Shown: in pieces, positions 15,582-24,812 of the stretch
Layout: every line of letters starts with the position of its first letter
Numbering within the stretch: position 1 is the stretch's first letter
Source of the DNA: Microcaldota archaeon
GTDB lineage: Archaea > Micrarchaeota > Micrarchaeia > Micrarchaeales > Micrarchaeaceae
Direction: 5' to 3'
NCBI GenBank assembly: GCA_030040895.1
Contig: JASHSJ010000030.1
Location: 19,393 to 83,392 of the forward strand
DNA: 64,000 nucleotides
Program-made: the position numbers and the translations under genes
Notes under the pieces: model-generated
Databases searched by the model: none
What the model was told of the DNA's origin: nothing
The model's input: the letters and a program-made list of their open reading frames with translations, nothing else

Positions 15582-16718
15582 ATGAAGATGATTATAACGC
15601 AGGCGAACCTCACTTTGATAGGAGGAGCGGAGCGGACGCTGCTAAAGATTGCAAAGCATTACAAAGCCAAGATCTACACTGCTGAATATGATCCAAGGGG
15701 CGTATTTCCAGGATACGCCGACCTTGACGTTGAAGTGGTGAAGAAGGGCATGATAAGCAGCGTACTTCCATATGGAAGGGCCATGCAAGGGCTCCACTAT
15801 GGGCTCTCTTTCTATGGCTTAAAGCTGGATGACTATGATGTCATAAACGCGCACATAGCGCCATCGCACTGGATCAGGAACAAGAACGAAAGAGTGCTGT
15901 GGTACTGCCATACTCCTCTCCGCGAGGTCTGGGACCTCTACAAATATAGGATGCAGATGAAGCCATTGCACCAGAGAATAATACACGGCGCAGGAGCAAG
16001 AGTCATACGCACCATAGATAGAAAGGTTGTCAATGACATAGAGTTCATATTCACAAACAGCAAATATACAAGGCAAAGGGTCATTGAGTACTTCGGCAGG
16101 ACTGATGCACAGACACTTGATAGTGCGCTAGAATATGAAAATTATAAATACAGGGGAGACGAGAAGTTTTTCTTCTATCCTGGAAGATTTTCTCCAAACA
16201 AGCAGCAGCTGTTTGCAATTGAAGCATTCAGGATATTCAGGAGAATGGCGAAGAATGACAAATACAAACTCGTACTTGCCGGCGCGGTGTCAAGAGATTC
16301 GGCATACCAGTCTTATTACGATGAAGTTCTGGAAGCCGCCAGGGCCGCAGGAAACGTGAAGGTTCTAACAAACATAAGCGATGAGGCACTGAGAAAGCTA
16401 TACGGAACGTGCACTGCTGCCCTTTATCCGCCACTCCATGAGGACTATGGGCTCATACCGTTGGAGGCCATGGCAAGCGGCAAGCCGATAATATCGCTTG
16501 ATGAAGGCGGACCTCGCGAGACCATAGAAAACGGCAGAACGGGATTTTTGGTTAGAACGCCGAGGGAGATGGCTGATAAGATGCTCTGGACTGCACAGAA
16601 TCCATCTCTGGCCAGAAGGATGGGCAAGGCGGGCGTAGAACGCGTCAAGAAGCGCTACAGCTACGAGAAGTTCTTCGAGGTGTATGACAAAAAGGTCAGG
16701 CAGGTGGCCAAGTCCTGA
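15582..16718 (+). CDS. Glycosyltransferase family 4 (GT-B fold)
   Basis: 378 residues. N-terminal half contains G-G-A-E-R-T-L (donor-domain glycine-rich turn as in GT4) and H-T-P-L-R acceptor-side motif; the C-terminal half has F-F-Y-P-G-R-F-S-P-N-K-Q, L-A-G-A, and the E-x7-E nucleotide-sugar motif in E-D-Y-G-L-I-P-L-E-A-M-A-S-G-K-P. It probably transfers a sugar in envelope glycan or lipid synthesis. A TATA-like stretch (TATATAAA) just ahead of ATG 15573 makes 15573 unlikely as the start; 15582 or 15588 are better. Confidence 0.9.
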   Translation: MKMIITQANLTLIGGAERTLLKIAKHYKAKIYTAEYDPRGVFPGYADLDVEVVKKGMISSVLPYGRAMQGLHYGLSFYGLKLDDYDVINAHIAPSHWIRNKNERVLWYCHTPLREVWDLYKYRMQMKPLHQRIIHGAGARVIRTIDRKVVNDIEFIFTNSKYTRQRVIEYFGRTDAQTLDSALEYENYKYRGDEKFFFYPGRFSPNKQQLFAIEAFRIFRRMAKNDKYKLVLAGAVSRDSAYQSYYDEVLEAARAAGNVKVLTNISDEALRKLYGTCTAALYPPLHEDYGLIPLEAMASGKPIISLDEGGPRETIENGRTGFLVRTPREMADKMLWTAQNPSLARRMGKAGVERVKKRYSYEKFFEVYDKKVRQVAKS

Positions 16719-16722
16719 TTGA

Positions 16723-17088
16723 TCAGATCTCTTCCTCTTCTTCCTGCTTTTCCGGCTTCTTCTGCTTCGTTTCCGGAGGCCTCATCTCTATCGCGTATTT
16801 TGATATGACCTTGGCGGCATGATCCAGAGCCCTCCTTATGTTTGCTTCAGTATTTGTCCCTGTGCAGATCATCTTGCCGTTCTTGAAGAGTATTATTTTG
16901 GCTTTTGGCTCGGTTATCTTGAATATCGCACCGGGAAACTGCTCCGGCTCGTAGTCAACGGCCTTCACCTCCTTCGAAAGCGCGTATAGGTCTATTATCG
17001 CATGAAGGTCTGCGCTAACCACTATGTTCTGTATCTTTATCACCGGCATCGGTATGTTGTTGCTACTTCCCCTGCCCGTCTTTGCCAT
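16723..17088 (-). CDS. tbp: TATA-binding protein with a single TBP repeat
   Basis: 121 residues, where archaeal TBP is normally about 180. Residues 17-97 form one complete TBP repeat: I-Q-N-I-V-V-S-A-D-L, Y-E-P-E-Q-F-P-G-A-I-F, and I-I-L-F-K-N-G-K-M-I-C-T-G. The two Phe residues that intercalate into DNA in each TBP half (in Q-F-P-G and I-L-F-K-N-G) are both present, as is the stirrup Y-E-P-E. A short Lys/Glu tail ending in E-E-E-E-E-I follows, as in some archaeal TBPs. No second repeat exists in the adjacent DNA. It would have to work as a homodimer. Convergent with the glycosyltransferase gene. Confidence 0.85.
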   Translation of the reverse strand: MAKTGRGSSNNIPMPVIKIQNIVVSADLHAIIDLYALSKEVKAVDYEPEQFPGAIFKITEPKAKIILFKNGKMICTGTNTEANIRRALDHAAKVISKYAIEMRPPETKQKKPEKQEEEEEI

Positions 17089-17173
17089 AAAATCCAGCCT
17101 AATCCCTTGTACTTCCTATTAACTTATTTGGGAGCAAATAAAAGGCTATAGGAAAGGGCCTTTACTGTAAAAG

Positions 17174-17182
17174 CTTTATAAA
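17174..17182 (+). promoter_or_regulatory. TATA box of the FkbM methyltransferase gene
   Basis: CTTTATAAA ends exactly where the upstream ATG (17183) begins, so transcription should begin near 17205 and that ATG would not be translated. This moves the start to ATG 17222, which has GTGA 4 bases upstream. Confidence 0.6.
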
Positions 17183-17221
17183 ATGGGGTTCCTCAAGTCT
17201 ATAGCCCTATCGAGTGAACAG

Positions 17222-17911
17222 ATGGACACAGAAAAATATACCCATTACTTAAAGGTGATGGCGGCTTCGCCAGTTGGCACCACCAAAAGGATAGCGAAGA
17301 TATTGGCCGGAGCCGCAGACTTCGCCACCATAAGCGAGACCTTCATGAAGCAGGAGTATTTCTGGCTGGCAAGCCATATTATGCCATCCACGACCCTGAT
17401 AGACATAGGGGCTAACATAGGGGATACTGCAATATATTTCGCGCAGTTCGCAAATATCAAGAAAGTAGTGGCGTACGAACCTATGCCGAATCTGTATGTG
17501 ACGGCAAAGAGGAACATAGATATGGTGCCGTTCAAGGCAAAGATAAGCCTAAAGAACGCGGCTATAGGAACAACGGACGTAAAAAGGCTGCCGAGGGACG
17601 AGGGCAGCCACGTCAGCTCATACTCTGGCAGGAAGGACTCATTGAACGGAAGACTGGTGGAGTCAAGATCCCTTGAAAACGAGATCAGAGGCTTAAGAAA
17701 CGTTGCGATAAAGTGTGACTGCGAAGGCTCTGAATACAGTATATTCACTGAAAAGGTTAATCTTGCAAACGTCTATGCTGTGCAGATGGAATATCACAGC
17801 GGCGCCGCCCGCCTTGCAAAGGTTTTCAGAAAGAAGGGTTTTTCTGTAACATACAAAGATACCTTCAGGAAAGGAATAGGATATTTATATGCCATAAGGC
17901 CTTCCAAATAG
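17222..17911 (+). CDS. FkbM-family methyltransferase
   Basis: 229 residues with a Rossmann SAM-binding domain: D-I-G-A-N-I-G-D-T-A (motif I), A-Y-E-P-M-P (motif II acidic), and K-C-D-C-E-G-S-E-Y, the FkbM signature (K-x-D-x-E-G-x-E). FkbM enzymes often O-methylate sugars, which fits neighbouring glycosyltransferase and lipid genes. The downstream ATG is chosen from promoter position and Shine-Dalgarno; an ORF 13 residues longer begins at 17183. Confidence 0.88.
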   Translation: MDTEKYTHYLKVMAASPVGTTKRIAKILAGAADFATISETFMKQEYFWLASHIMPSTTLIDIGANIGDTAIYFAQFANIKKVVAYEPMPNLYVTAKRNIDMVPFKAKISLKNAAIGTTDVKRLPRDEGSHVSSYSGRKDSLNGRLVESRSLENEIRGLRNVAIKCDCEGSEYSIFTEKVNLANVYAVQMEYHSGAARLAKVFRKKGFSVTYKDTFRKGIGYLYAIRPSK

Positions 17912-17941
17912 AATTTTAATCCTGAGCTAGAAAATAGATCT

Positions 17942-19048
17942 ATGAAAGAGGGAGTGGCGATAGTCGGAGCAGGCGTTGTAGGCCTTTCTCTTGCCAAGGA
18001 GCTTGCAAAGACCGGAATAAACGTGGACGTTTACGACTCAAAGGGGGACGTAAAGCAGGGGGCTGCCAAGGCATCTGGCATATTCTCCGTGGAAGGGCTT
18101 GCAAGGACAGGTATCCAGTACAAGGGAGCGGTTGTCAATGCGCTTGATGGCGCCAAGATACACGCAGGCGGAGAGCTCTTCTCCGTATCCTCAAGAAGCA
18201 CCAAGGCGTATGTTCTTGACAGGGGGATATTCGCCGAGATATGCGCTGATGAGGCAGCCAGGGCGGGGGCCAGCATTGTGCTTGGAGACAGAGTCACAAG
18301 GGAACGCGTTTTGGAGCTCAAAAAAGACTACAGAGTGGTAGTCGGAGCAGATGGGGCAGTATCTACAGTTGCAAGCGCATGCGGTTTCCCGCCAGTGAAC
18401 GAGTATGTGCTCACTTACAAGGCCGAATACGAAGACGCAGTAATAGAAGATGCGCACAAAGTTGAATTGTTCTTCTCAAAGGGACTGACAACCAGGTTCT
18501 TCGGGTGGACAGTCCCATACTCCGGTAGCAAGTTGGAAGTGGGAATAGGGATAAGCAACAGGAAAGGGGCCAGCAGTTACACCGCTTTCAGGAGGCTACT
18601 CACCAATCCTGACATAAAGTCTATGCTGAAAGGGGCCAAGATGTCAGCAGGATATGCGAGCATAATACCTATAGACGCAAGAAAGAAAACGGTAATCGGG
18701 AATTCGCTGCTGGTCGGAGACGCGGCTGGCCAGGTAAAGGCAACCACGGGCGGTGGCATAATATTCGGCGTTTCGTGTGCAGGGATAGCCGCAAAATGCA
18801 TAAAGAAGTACATAGACAACGGGATCGGCTTGGGGGCCTATGAGGAAGAATGGCGCAAGGCGTTCGGCCTTGACCTAAGGCTTCACAAGATGCTGCATTC
18901 ATACTATTCTGCGCTTGGAGAGAAGCGCTTCAAGCTCATGATGAAAAGCGCAAAACTCATGGGCTTTGAGAACTTCCTCGGCGCTTATGGCGACATGGAC
19001 AGGCCGAGCCTCATCCTCAAGAGAATACTTTTCAGAGGATCAATCTGA
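17942..19048 (+). CDS. Geranylgeranyl reductase family FAD-dependent oxidoreductase
   Basis: 368 residues. N-terminal dinucleotide fold V-A-I-V-G-A-G-V-V-G-L-S-L-A, then V-V-G-A-D-G-A-V-S (FAD second motif), and L-L-V-G-D-A-A-G-Q-V-K-A-T-T-G-G-G, the archaeal GGR hallmark. This family saturates geranylgeranyl chains of archaeal ether lipids (digeranylgeranylglycerophospholipid reductase). It is slightly shorter than typical (about 390-400) at the C-terminus. The preceding segment (about 17911-17941) is AT-rich and may hold its promoter. Confidence 0.88.
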   Translation: MKEGVAIVGAGVVGLSLAKELAKTGINVDVYDSKGDVKQGAAKASGIFSVEGLARTGIQYKGAVVNALDGAKIHAGGELFSVSSRSTKAYVLDRGIFAEICADEAARAGASIVLGDRVTRERVLELKKDYRVVVGADGAVSTVASACGFPPVNEYVLTYKAEYEDAVIEDAHKVELFFSKGLTTRFFGWTVPYSGSKLEVGIGISNRKGASSYTAFRRLLTNPDIKSMLKGAKMSAGYASIIPIDARKKTVIGNSLLVGDAAGQVKATTGGGIIFGVSCAGIAAKCIKKYIDNGIGLGAYEEEWRKAFGLDLRLHKMLHSYYSALGEKRFKLMMKSAKLMGFENFLGAYGDMDRPSLILKRILFRGSI

Positions 19049-20440
19049 TCACATCGCAATCAGGGTATTGCTCGCCGTAGAGACTGCCGATATCAATGGC
19101 CCTGGATATAGTCCAATTGCCACTACTGCTATCAGACATATTATCACGACAATTCCGATCGAAGTGCCCATCTTCAACGGCGTCTTTTCTATCCCGGAAT
19201 ACATGGATATGATTACCTTCGCGTAATAGTAGACGGATATGATGCTGTTTATCACACCAATCGCCGCCAGCCAAACCAGGTTTGCGCTTATTGCGCTAGA
19301 GAACAGCAAAAACTTTCCTATAAATCCTATGAATGGAGGTATGCCTATCAGTGACAGCATAAATACTGTAAGACAGAGCGCAGCCCACCGGTTCCTGGAA
19401 GCCAGTCCGCGATATTCCTGTATGCTTCTTACATTGTTAGATTCAAGCCACAAGATTATGGCAAACGCGCCTATTATCATGAACGCATGCGCAAACAGGT
19501 AGAACATGCTGGACTCAACGCCTAGCTGCGACGCAGCGGCTATCCCGATCGCTATGTAGCCAGCCTGTGATATTGATGAATATGCGAAAAGCCTCTTGAC
19601 TTCGTTCTGCACCAGCGCAACTATGTTCCCGAAGAACATAGTTATGACTGCGAGTGCCTGTATCATGACCGAGAATATTGGTGAAAGATGCAGGAGCAGC
19701 ACGAAAAGGATTTCGAGCATGGCGACGAACGCGACCTTCTTGTTAACTCCGGAAAGAAGCGCCGTTATGTTCGCCGGTGCGCCCTGATAAACGTCGGGTA
19801 TCCACATATTGAATGGAAATAACGCCGCATCGAACGATATTCCTGCTATGAAAAGCAGCAAGGACAGCATCACGAGATAGCTGCCCGCTATTCCGGGGTT
19901 TGCTATATAGCCCATGAGGGACAGCGCGGGATCATATGGATATATCAGAATGACCGCGAATACGAGCATAGATACTGAAACCGCTGACATTATGAATAAC
20001 TTCACGGCCGGCTCGACAAAGTTCTTGCCGTTTATTATTATCATAAAAGCGGTCGGTAGCACGGTCAGCTCTATCCCGAGCACTATCGTGACTATGGAGT
20101 TTGCCATAGCCACGACCAGTGCGCCAACCACCACGAACGAGAACAGCAACGAGAAGCTCGGATAGTCTGATGATCTATCGTATGATAGCAGGTTGATGAG
20201 CAATAAGGTGAACGAGAAGAGGAGAACGAACAGCATGGAGAATGGGTTTATGAGCAGCGCACCAAGTACCGAGTATGAATCTTGCAGATAGAGTGCGCAT
20301 GCAGAAACGGCCGCGAGCGCCACGAGTATCAGGCTGCTGGCCGCTAGCTGGATCGTTTTCTTCCTGTGGAAAACCCCCCCTATCGAAGAGAAGACCAGAA
20401 GGCTCATCAGGGCCACGATCGCGTATCCGATATCAGGCAT
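19049..20440 (-). CDS. nuoN: Complex I subunit NuoN
   Basis: 463 residues, about 14 hydrophobic helices, with the proton-pumping antiporter-like core: E-L-T-V-L-P (TM5 Glu), F-P-F-N-M-W-I-P-D-V-Y-Q-G-A-P (TM7-8), V-K-R-L-F-A-Y-S-S-I-S-Q-A-G-Y (TM12 Lys). It is the last gene of nuoHIJKLMN, preceded by GTGAT with a 5-base spacer. Stop converges on the GGR gene with no gap. Confidence 0.93.
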   Translation of the reverse strand: MPDIGYAIVALMSLLVFSSIGGVFHRKKTIQLAASSLILVALAAVSACALYLQDSYSVLGALLINPFSMLFVLLFSFTLLLINLLSYDRSSDYPSFSLLFSFVVVGALVVAMANSIVTIVLGIELTVLPTAFMIIINGKNFVEPAVKLFIMSAVSVSMLVFAVILIYPYDPALSLMGYIANPGIAGSYLVMLSLLLFIAGISFDAALFPFNMWIPDVYQGAPANITALLSGVNKKVAFVAMLEILFVLLLHLSPIFSVMIQALAVITMFFGNIVALVQNEVKRLFAYSSISQAGYIAIGIAAASQLGVESSMFYLFAHAFMIIGAFAIILWLESNNVRSIQEYRGLASRNRWAALCLTVFMLSLIGIPPFIGFIGKFLLFSSAISANLVWLAAIGVINSIISVYYYAKVIISMYSGIEKTPLKMGTSIGIVVIICLIAVVAIGLYPGPLISAVSTASNTLIAM

Positions 20441-20446
20441 TAGTTA

Positions 20447-21862
20447 TCACACATTGAACAGGTTTGTAACGATGAACGGAAGCATTCCGAACAGAAATAT
20501 GAAGAATATCAGTATTGCCATGCCAGCCTTCTGGCTGAACCCTATGTACTCCTGGACCGGGAGCTTCTCTTTTGTTGATAATATTGATTTGTTTGCAACA
20601 TAGTAAAGGAACGCGCCAATGAGTATTATTGCAATAATTGAAACTGCGCCATAAACGGAAAAAGCCGTTACAGCGCCTATGAATATCATTATGTCGCCGA
20701 CAAACGTTGCTGTAAGCGGAACTCCGGTTGTTGCAAATATGCCCGTGATAAATGAATAAGCGCTGGATACTGATCCGGAGACTACGCCCCTTAGCGACCT
20801 TATGTCGCGCTCCTGGTAAGTGTGCTTCACTGAACCCGCGACAAGGAAGAGCAAGGATATTGCAAATCCGTGCGCAAGCATTGCGTATGCCGCCCCATAA
20901 ATCCCGTACGGATTTGCGCTTGATATTCCAACAAGTATTATGCTCATCTCTACTATCGTTGTATACGCTATGATCCTCTTGATGTCGTGTTCCGACATGA
21001 GCACGAATGATATGTAGATGGCTGATAGGGTTGCCAGTGCCATTATGTATATCGAATATGTGCTTGATATTGGCAACATTTGGAAAACGAGTATCATGCC
21101 ATAGCCTCCGAACTTTGTAAGGATTCCTGAAAGCACCATGGATCCTTGGGTTGATGCCTCAGTATGAGCGTCTGGCAGCCAAAGATGGAGCGGAAATGCC
21201 GGCATGTTTATCAGAAAGGCTATGAAAAGAAGCGCAAATATGAGGATCTGGACGTGCTGAGGGATGGATGATGCGCCTGCAATTATTGTAGATATGTCAA
21301 ATGAGTGTATAGGCGTATAGAAATAGATCAGAAGTATTGCAAAGAGCAGGAGTGAACTCGCAAATATTTCATATATTATGAACTTGATCGCCGCCCTTCT
21401 CCTGTTTGCGGATCCGAGCAGGTATATCATGAAGAACAATGTGATAACCCCTACGTCCCAGAATATGAAGAATATGAAGAGGTTTGAAGAGCAGAAAAGC
21501 CCTATCGCGGATATCTCAAACAGCAAGAGCAATGATGTGGCCGTATGCTCGCTCGATTTCTCCGGGTTTCCGGAATATATTGCCACAAATGCCACTATGG
21601 ACGCCATGACTGTCAGGGCAAGCGATATCGGAGTGAACTGCAGCGTGAACGATATGCCGAACTGGCTTATGTAATTGAAGTACTGCTCAGGGGCTGGAAC
21701 AGCGCCAGACAGAAACGAGCTGACGAGCGCGGAAACTGCAACAAGCATGGCAGCGGCGGAGAAGAGTGAACCAACGGCCCTTGAGCGCCTGGGCAGTGCA
21801 ATTGCTGCGAGAAGCCCGGCAAAGAGCAGAAGCATTATTGCGCCTATGAATGGGAACATCAT
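20447..21862 (-). CDS. nuoM: Complex I subunit NuoM
   Basis: 471 residues, multispanning, with P-L-H-L-W-L-P-D-A-H-T-E-A-S-T-Q-G-S and D-I-K-R-I-I-A-Y-T-T-I-V-E-M-S, the NuoM proton-channel helices. The start is GTGATATGATG: its first ATG overlaps the nuoL stop TGA (ATGA), so the two are coupled. NuoN follows after 6 bases. Antiporter-like proton channel in the membrane arm. Confidence 0.94.
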   Translation of the reverse strand: MMFPFIGAIMLLLFAGLLAAIALPRRSRAVGSLFSAAAMLVAVSALVSSFLSGAVPAPEQYFNYISQFGISFTLQFTPISLALTVMASIVAFVAIYSGNPEKSSEHTATSLLLLFEISAIGLFCSSNLFIFFIFWDVGVITLFFMIYLLGSANRRRAAIKFIIYEIFASSLLLFAILLIYFYTPIHSFDISTIIAGASSIPQHVQILIFALLFIAFLINMPAFPLHLWLPDAHTEASTQGSMVLSGILTKFGGYGMILVFQMLPISSTYSIYIMALATLSAIYISFVLMSEHDIKRIIAYTTIVEMSIILVGISSANPYGIYGAAYAMLAHGFAISLLFLVAGSVKHTYQERDIRSLRGVVSGSVSSAYSFITGIFATTGVPLTATFVGDIMIFIGAVTAFSVYGAVSIIAIILIGAFLYYVANKSILSTKEKLPVQEYIGFSQKAGMAILIFFIFLFGMLPFIVTNLFNV

Positions 21863-23634
21863 ATCACGACATATAAAACCGCGGCAGCCAGCACCAATAC
21901 GCCTATGACAAAGCCGATCACATAGTTATTTGTCTGGCCGTTTATCAGCGGCTTTGCGAGCTTTCCGGAATTTATTATGTTATATGAAAGCCGGTAGGTG
22001 GTGTAATCAAAATCAGAATCAAGCATTCCCATGATCTTGCCAACGTGCAGGAACATGCTGCATATTGCGAGATAGATCCCATTAGTTATGGCGTTGTTGT
22101 TGAGCGCTGCAAATATGTGCGAATTGTTCATCGAAAGGTAGAACCTGTTGCCCTTCACGTATACCAGATAGGCGATTATCAGCCCCGCAGCCGCAACCGC
22201 GTTTACCACCAGCGCCTCGGTCGTGTTGGTACTCTGCAATACTAATGCATCCAATACGCCAGAATGAGGAAGCGCGAATACGATAGCTGCGAACAGGACG
22301 AGTACGGCGAGCACTATCGCGGGGATGATCATCGTGAGGGGCACGCTGTTCGCGCCGGCCCCTATTTCGTGCTGTGGATTCTTTCTCATCGGCAGGAACA
22401 GCCAGCGGAATATGTATACGCTTGTGCCAAGCTCGGCAAGCACTAATATCGCATATACAGCCACGTTTGAAGATACAGCTGATCCAACGGCGTATTTCCC
22501 GAAGAAACCGCTCAGCGGGAAGAACCCGGCTATTGATAGGGTTCCTATCAACGCAGTTATGAATACCACCTTGCTCTGTCCGGTGTTGAATATCTTGAAT
22601 ATGTCTTCTTCGCCCTTGTTTGCCTTGATTATCGATCCTGCGCTCATGAAAAGCAGGGCCTTATAGAAGGCCTGTACGAAAAACAGTGCGAGGGCAGCAT
22701 ACACCTGCCCGAAGGCAAGCGGTATGAGCATTAGCCCGAGATCCTCTATCGTCGAATATGCGAGTATTTTCTTTATGTGCCTGGAAACCAGCGCATTCGT
22801 CACTCCGATTATCACGCTCGCCATCCCGACTACGAGTATCAAGTACAGGAGGTAGGTCGTGTTGAACAGGGGCAGCATCAATATCACCAGGAACACTCCA
22901 GCCTTGACCATGGTGGACGAGTGCAGGAAGGCAGAGACAGGAGTGGGGCCTTCCATGGCATCGGATAGCCATTCATGGAAAGGAAACTGTGCAGATTTTG
23001 TGAACGCGGCTATAAGCATAAGAATGCCGGCCAAGAACAACACGCCGGTTCCTGCGCCAGCAACAGGATACTGGAAGCCGCCCTGCGCTGTTGCCAGTAT
23101 CACAACAGCAAGCAGCAGTGCGACGTCCCCGATTATTATCGTGGTTATTGCCTTCCTTGCGGCCGTTGGCGCGTGCTCCCTGTCGTACCAGAAGCCTATG
23201 AGAAGGTAGCTCGTTATACCGAGCATTTCCCAGGCTATGAGAAGCGTTATAAGGCTGGTAGACATTGCGAAAAGCATCATCGATGCCGCGAATACACACA
23301 TCTCGAAATAGTATCGCGGCTGCTCGCTCGGAACGTCCATGAACCCTATCGAATAGAGGAATATCAACGGCGTTATTATCGCAACTATGATGAGGAGTAG
23401 CAACTGGTACGTGCTGGCAGTAGAAACCGACACTATGAATTGGTAGCTGCCTAAGTTGAACCAGTCGAATGATGCGGTGGCGCTCGGGTTGTACACGGTG
23501 ATGTAGGCGACAATGGCAAGTGATGCGAGGCTGGCCAACAGCGCTATGTACTTGACTGGCTCGGGGTTGTTACGGAGCAGCAGGGCAAGCACGGCGGCGG
23601 CGAGTAATGGGACAACAACTAGAATAGGCAGCAT
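21859..23634 (-). CDS. nuoL: Complex I subunit NuoL
   Basis: About 591 residues with F-P-F-H-E-W-L-S-D-A-M-E-G-P-T-P-V-S-A (TM7-8), H-S-S-T-M-V-K-A-G, and I-K-K-I-L-A-Y-S-T-I-E-D-L-G. It carries the long C-terminal region with the lateral helix. ATG 23634 is chosen because GGTGA sits 5 bases upstream; GTG 23646 overlaps the nuoK stop and is less likely. The N-terminal two thirds are NuoL-typical; the final 130 residues are divergent. Confidence 0.94.
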   Translation of the reverse strand: MLPILVVVPLLAAAVLALLLRNNPEPVKYIALLASLASLAIVAYITVYNPSATASFDWFNLGSYQFIVSVSTASTYQLLLLIIVAIITPLIFLYSIGFMDVPSEQPRYYFEMCVFAASMMLFAMSTSLITLLIAWEMLGITSYLLIGFWYDREHAPTAARKAITTIIIGDVALLLAVVILATAQGGFQYPVAGAGTGVLFLAGILMLIAAFTKSAQFPFHEWLSDAMEGPTPVSAFLHSSTMVKAGVFLVILMLPLFNTTYLLYLILVVGMASVIIGVTNALVSRHIKKILAYSTIEDLGLMLIPLAFGQVYAALALFFVQAFYKALLFMSAGSIIKANKGEEDIFKIFNTGQSKVVFITALIGTLSIAGFFPLSGFFGKYAVGSAVSSNVAVYAILVLAELGTSVYIFRWLFLPMRKNPQHEIGAGANSVPLTMIIPAIVLAVLVLFAAIVFALPHSGVLDALVLQSTNTTEALVVNAVAAAGLIIAYLVYVKGNRFYLSMNNSHIFAALNNNAITNGIYLAICSMFLHVGKIMGMLDSDFDYTTYRLSYNIINSGKLAKPLINGQTNNYVIGFVIGVLVLAAAVLYVVI

Positions 23635-23635
23635 A

Positions 23636-23938
23636 TCATTCACCATACTTTGAGAGCTTTGACACGTCCAGGCTCAGTTCAAACTTTGCCATGTATCTGT
23701 AGAAAGCAACAAGTGCAATGGCCTCTGCTGCGGCTATCGTCCAGACGAGGAACAGCGGCAGCATGATTCCGCCTCCAACGTTAAAGAAGAAGAACACAAC
23801 ACCAAGCAATGATGCGGAAACAAGTATCACTTCAACCGACAGTATCATTATGAGGAAGTGCCTGCTTGCGGCTATCCCCGCCACTCCTATCGCAAAGAGC
23901 GCGAAACTCACCAGTATGAAATATATCTCTAGTATCAT
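23636..23938 (-). CDS. nuoK: Complex I subunit NuoK
   Basis: 100 residues, three transmembrane helices with the conserved Glu pair region L-S-V-E-V-I-L-V-S-A and A-A-A-E-A-I-A-L. ATG 23938 overlaps the nuoJ stop (ATGA); an ORF running back to 23983 adds unlike residues and is rejected. NuoK is a membrane-arm subunit with buried Glu residues for proton pumping. Confidence 0.92.
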   Translation of the reverse strand: MILEIYFILVSFALFAIGVAGIAASRHFLIMILSVEVILVSASLLGVVFFFFNVGGGIMLPLFLVWTIAAAEAIALVAFYRYMAKFELSLDVSKLSKYGE

Positions 23939-24411
23939 TTTGCCGCACCTATCCTCCTTAGTATGAGCACGGCCCCAAAGCACACGCCAAACATCGTGAG
24001 AGCCATTATGTAGAATATGGGAGTGGATCCCTCGAACTGCTGCGCTATGCTTGCGCTGTTGAACTGGCTCTGCGCCATGCCTGTGAAGTTCATGGTCGTG
24101 AGCGGATACGCTATTACAGCGAACAGCAGTATGCTCATCGCGGAGAGGATTGCCACCCTGCTGTAGCTGAATTTTGAATACTGCATTGATGCGGCCCCGA
24201 CAAACAGGAACGTGGACACTCCCCCTATCATCACGAATATCTGTATGGCTGCAAGCAGCGTCTGCCCCATGAACAGGAATATCAATGAGTTCAGGAGGAA
24301 GATCATGGACAACGAGAGCACTATGTGCAACACATCCTTGAGCAGGAACATCAGGACGGCAGCAATGACAGTAATTAGAGAAACCAGTATGAACGCCTCA
24401 AATACTACCAT
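23935..24411 (-). CDS. nuoJ: Complex I subunit NuoJ
   Basis: 158 residues with five hydrophobic segments. It contains M-I-G-G-V-S-T-F-L-F-V-G-A, a glycine-rich helix equivalent to the NuoJ TM3 pi-bulge segment with V-G-A. NuoJ neighbours NuoK and NuoA in the membrane arm. Order and size support the call; sequence divergence is high. Confidence 0.88.
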   Translation of the reverse strand: MVVFEAFILVSLITVIAAVLMFLLKDVLHIVLSLSMIFLLNSLIFLFMGQTLLAAIQIFVMIGGVSTFLFVGAASMQYSKFSYSRVAILSAMSILLFAVIAYPLTTMNFTGMAQSQFNSASIAQQFEGSTPIFYIMALTMFGVCFGAVLILRRIGAAK

Positions 24412-24427
24412 CTTACCACAGCGGCCC

Positions 24428-24808
24428 TTACTTCAGCTCCTCGGGCCTCTTTATCAGATCCCTCCTGTCATATACCTCAAAATCTGTGCTCTTTGAAAGT
24501 ACCAAACAATCCGTGGGGCATACTTCCTCGCAAAGCGCGCAGAAAAGGCACCTCTCCAGATTGATCTCAGGAAACAGCTTTGTTCCAGCGGGCTTGAACG
24601 CGGTATCCGCCTCGCCTTCGACCATGACTATCGTCTGGTTTGGACAGATCCTCGCGCATGCCGCGCAGTTTATGCAAGTCCTCATGTCGAGCTTGTGTAT
24701 GCCCCTGTAGTTATCAGTGAGCTCTTCCTTGTGCTCGGGAAATTCGAGCGTGAAGGGTTCCTTGAACGCCTGCTTGACAACCTTTTCAACAGGTCCGAAA
24801 GCCATCAT
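24428..24808 (-). CDS. nuoI: Complex I subunit NuoI (2x[4Fe-4S])
   Basis: 127 residues with two ferredoxin motifs: C-I-N-C-A-A-C-A-R-I-C-P and C-L-F-C-A-L-C-E-E-V-C-P. They bind two [4Fe-4S] clusters that carry electrons toward NuoB. It begins with GTGATATGATG; ATG 24808 or 24805. The third element, the N-terminal helix, is short, as in archaeal versions. Confidence 0.95.
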   Translation of the reverse strand: MMAFGPVEKVVKQAFKEPFTLEFPEHKEELTDNYRGIHKLDMRTCINCAACARICPNQTIVMVEGEADTAFKPAGTKLFPEINLERCLFCALCEEVCPTDCLVLSKSTDFEVYDRRDLIKRPEELK

Positions 24809-24812
24809 ATCA

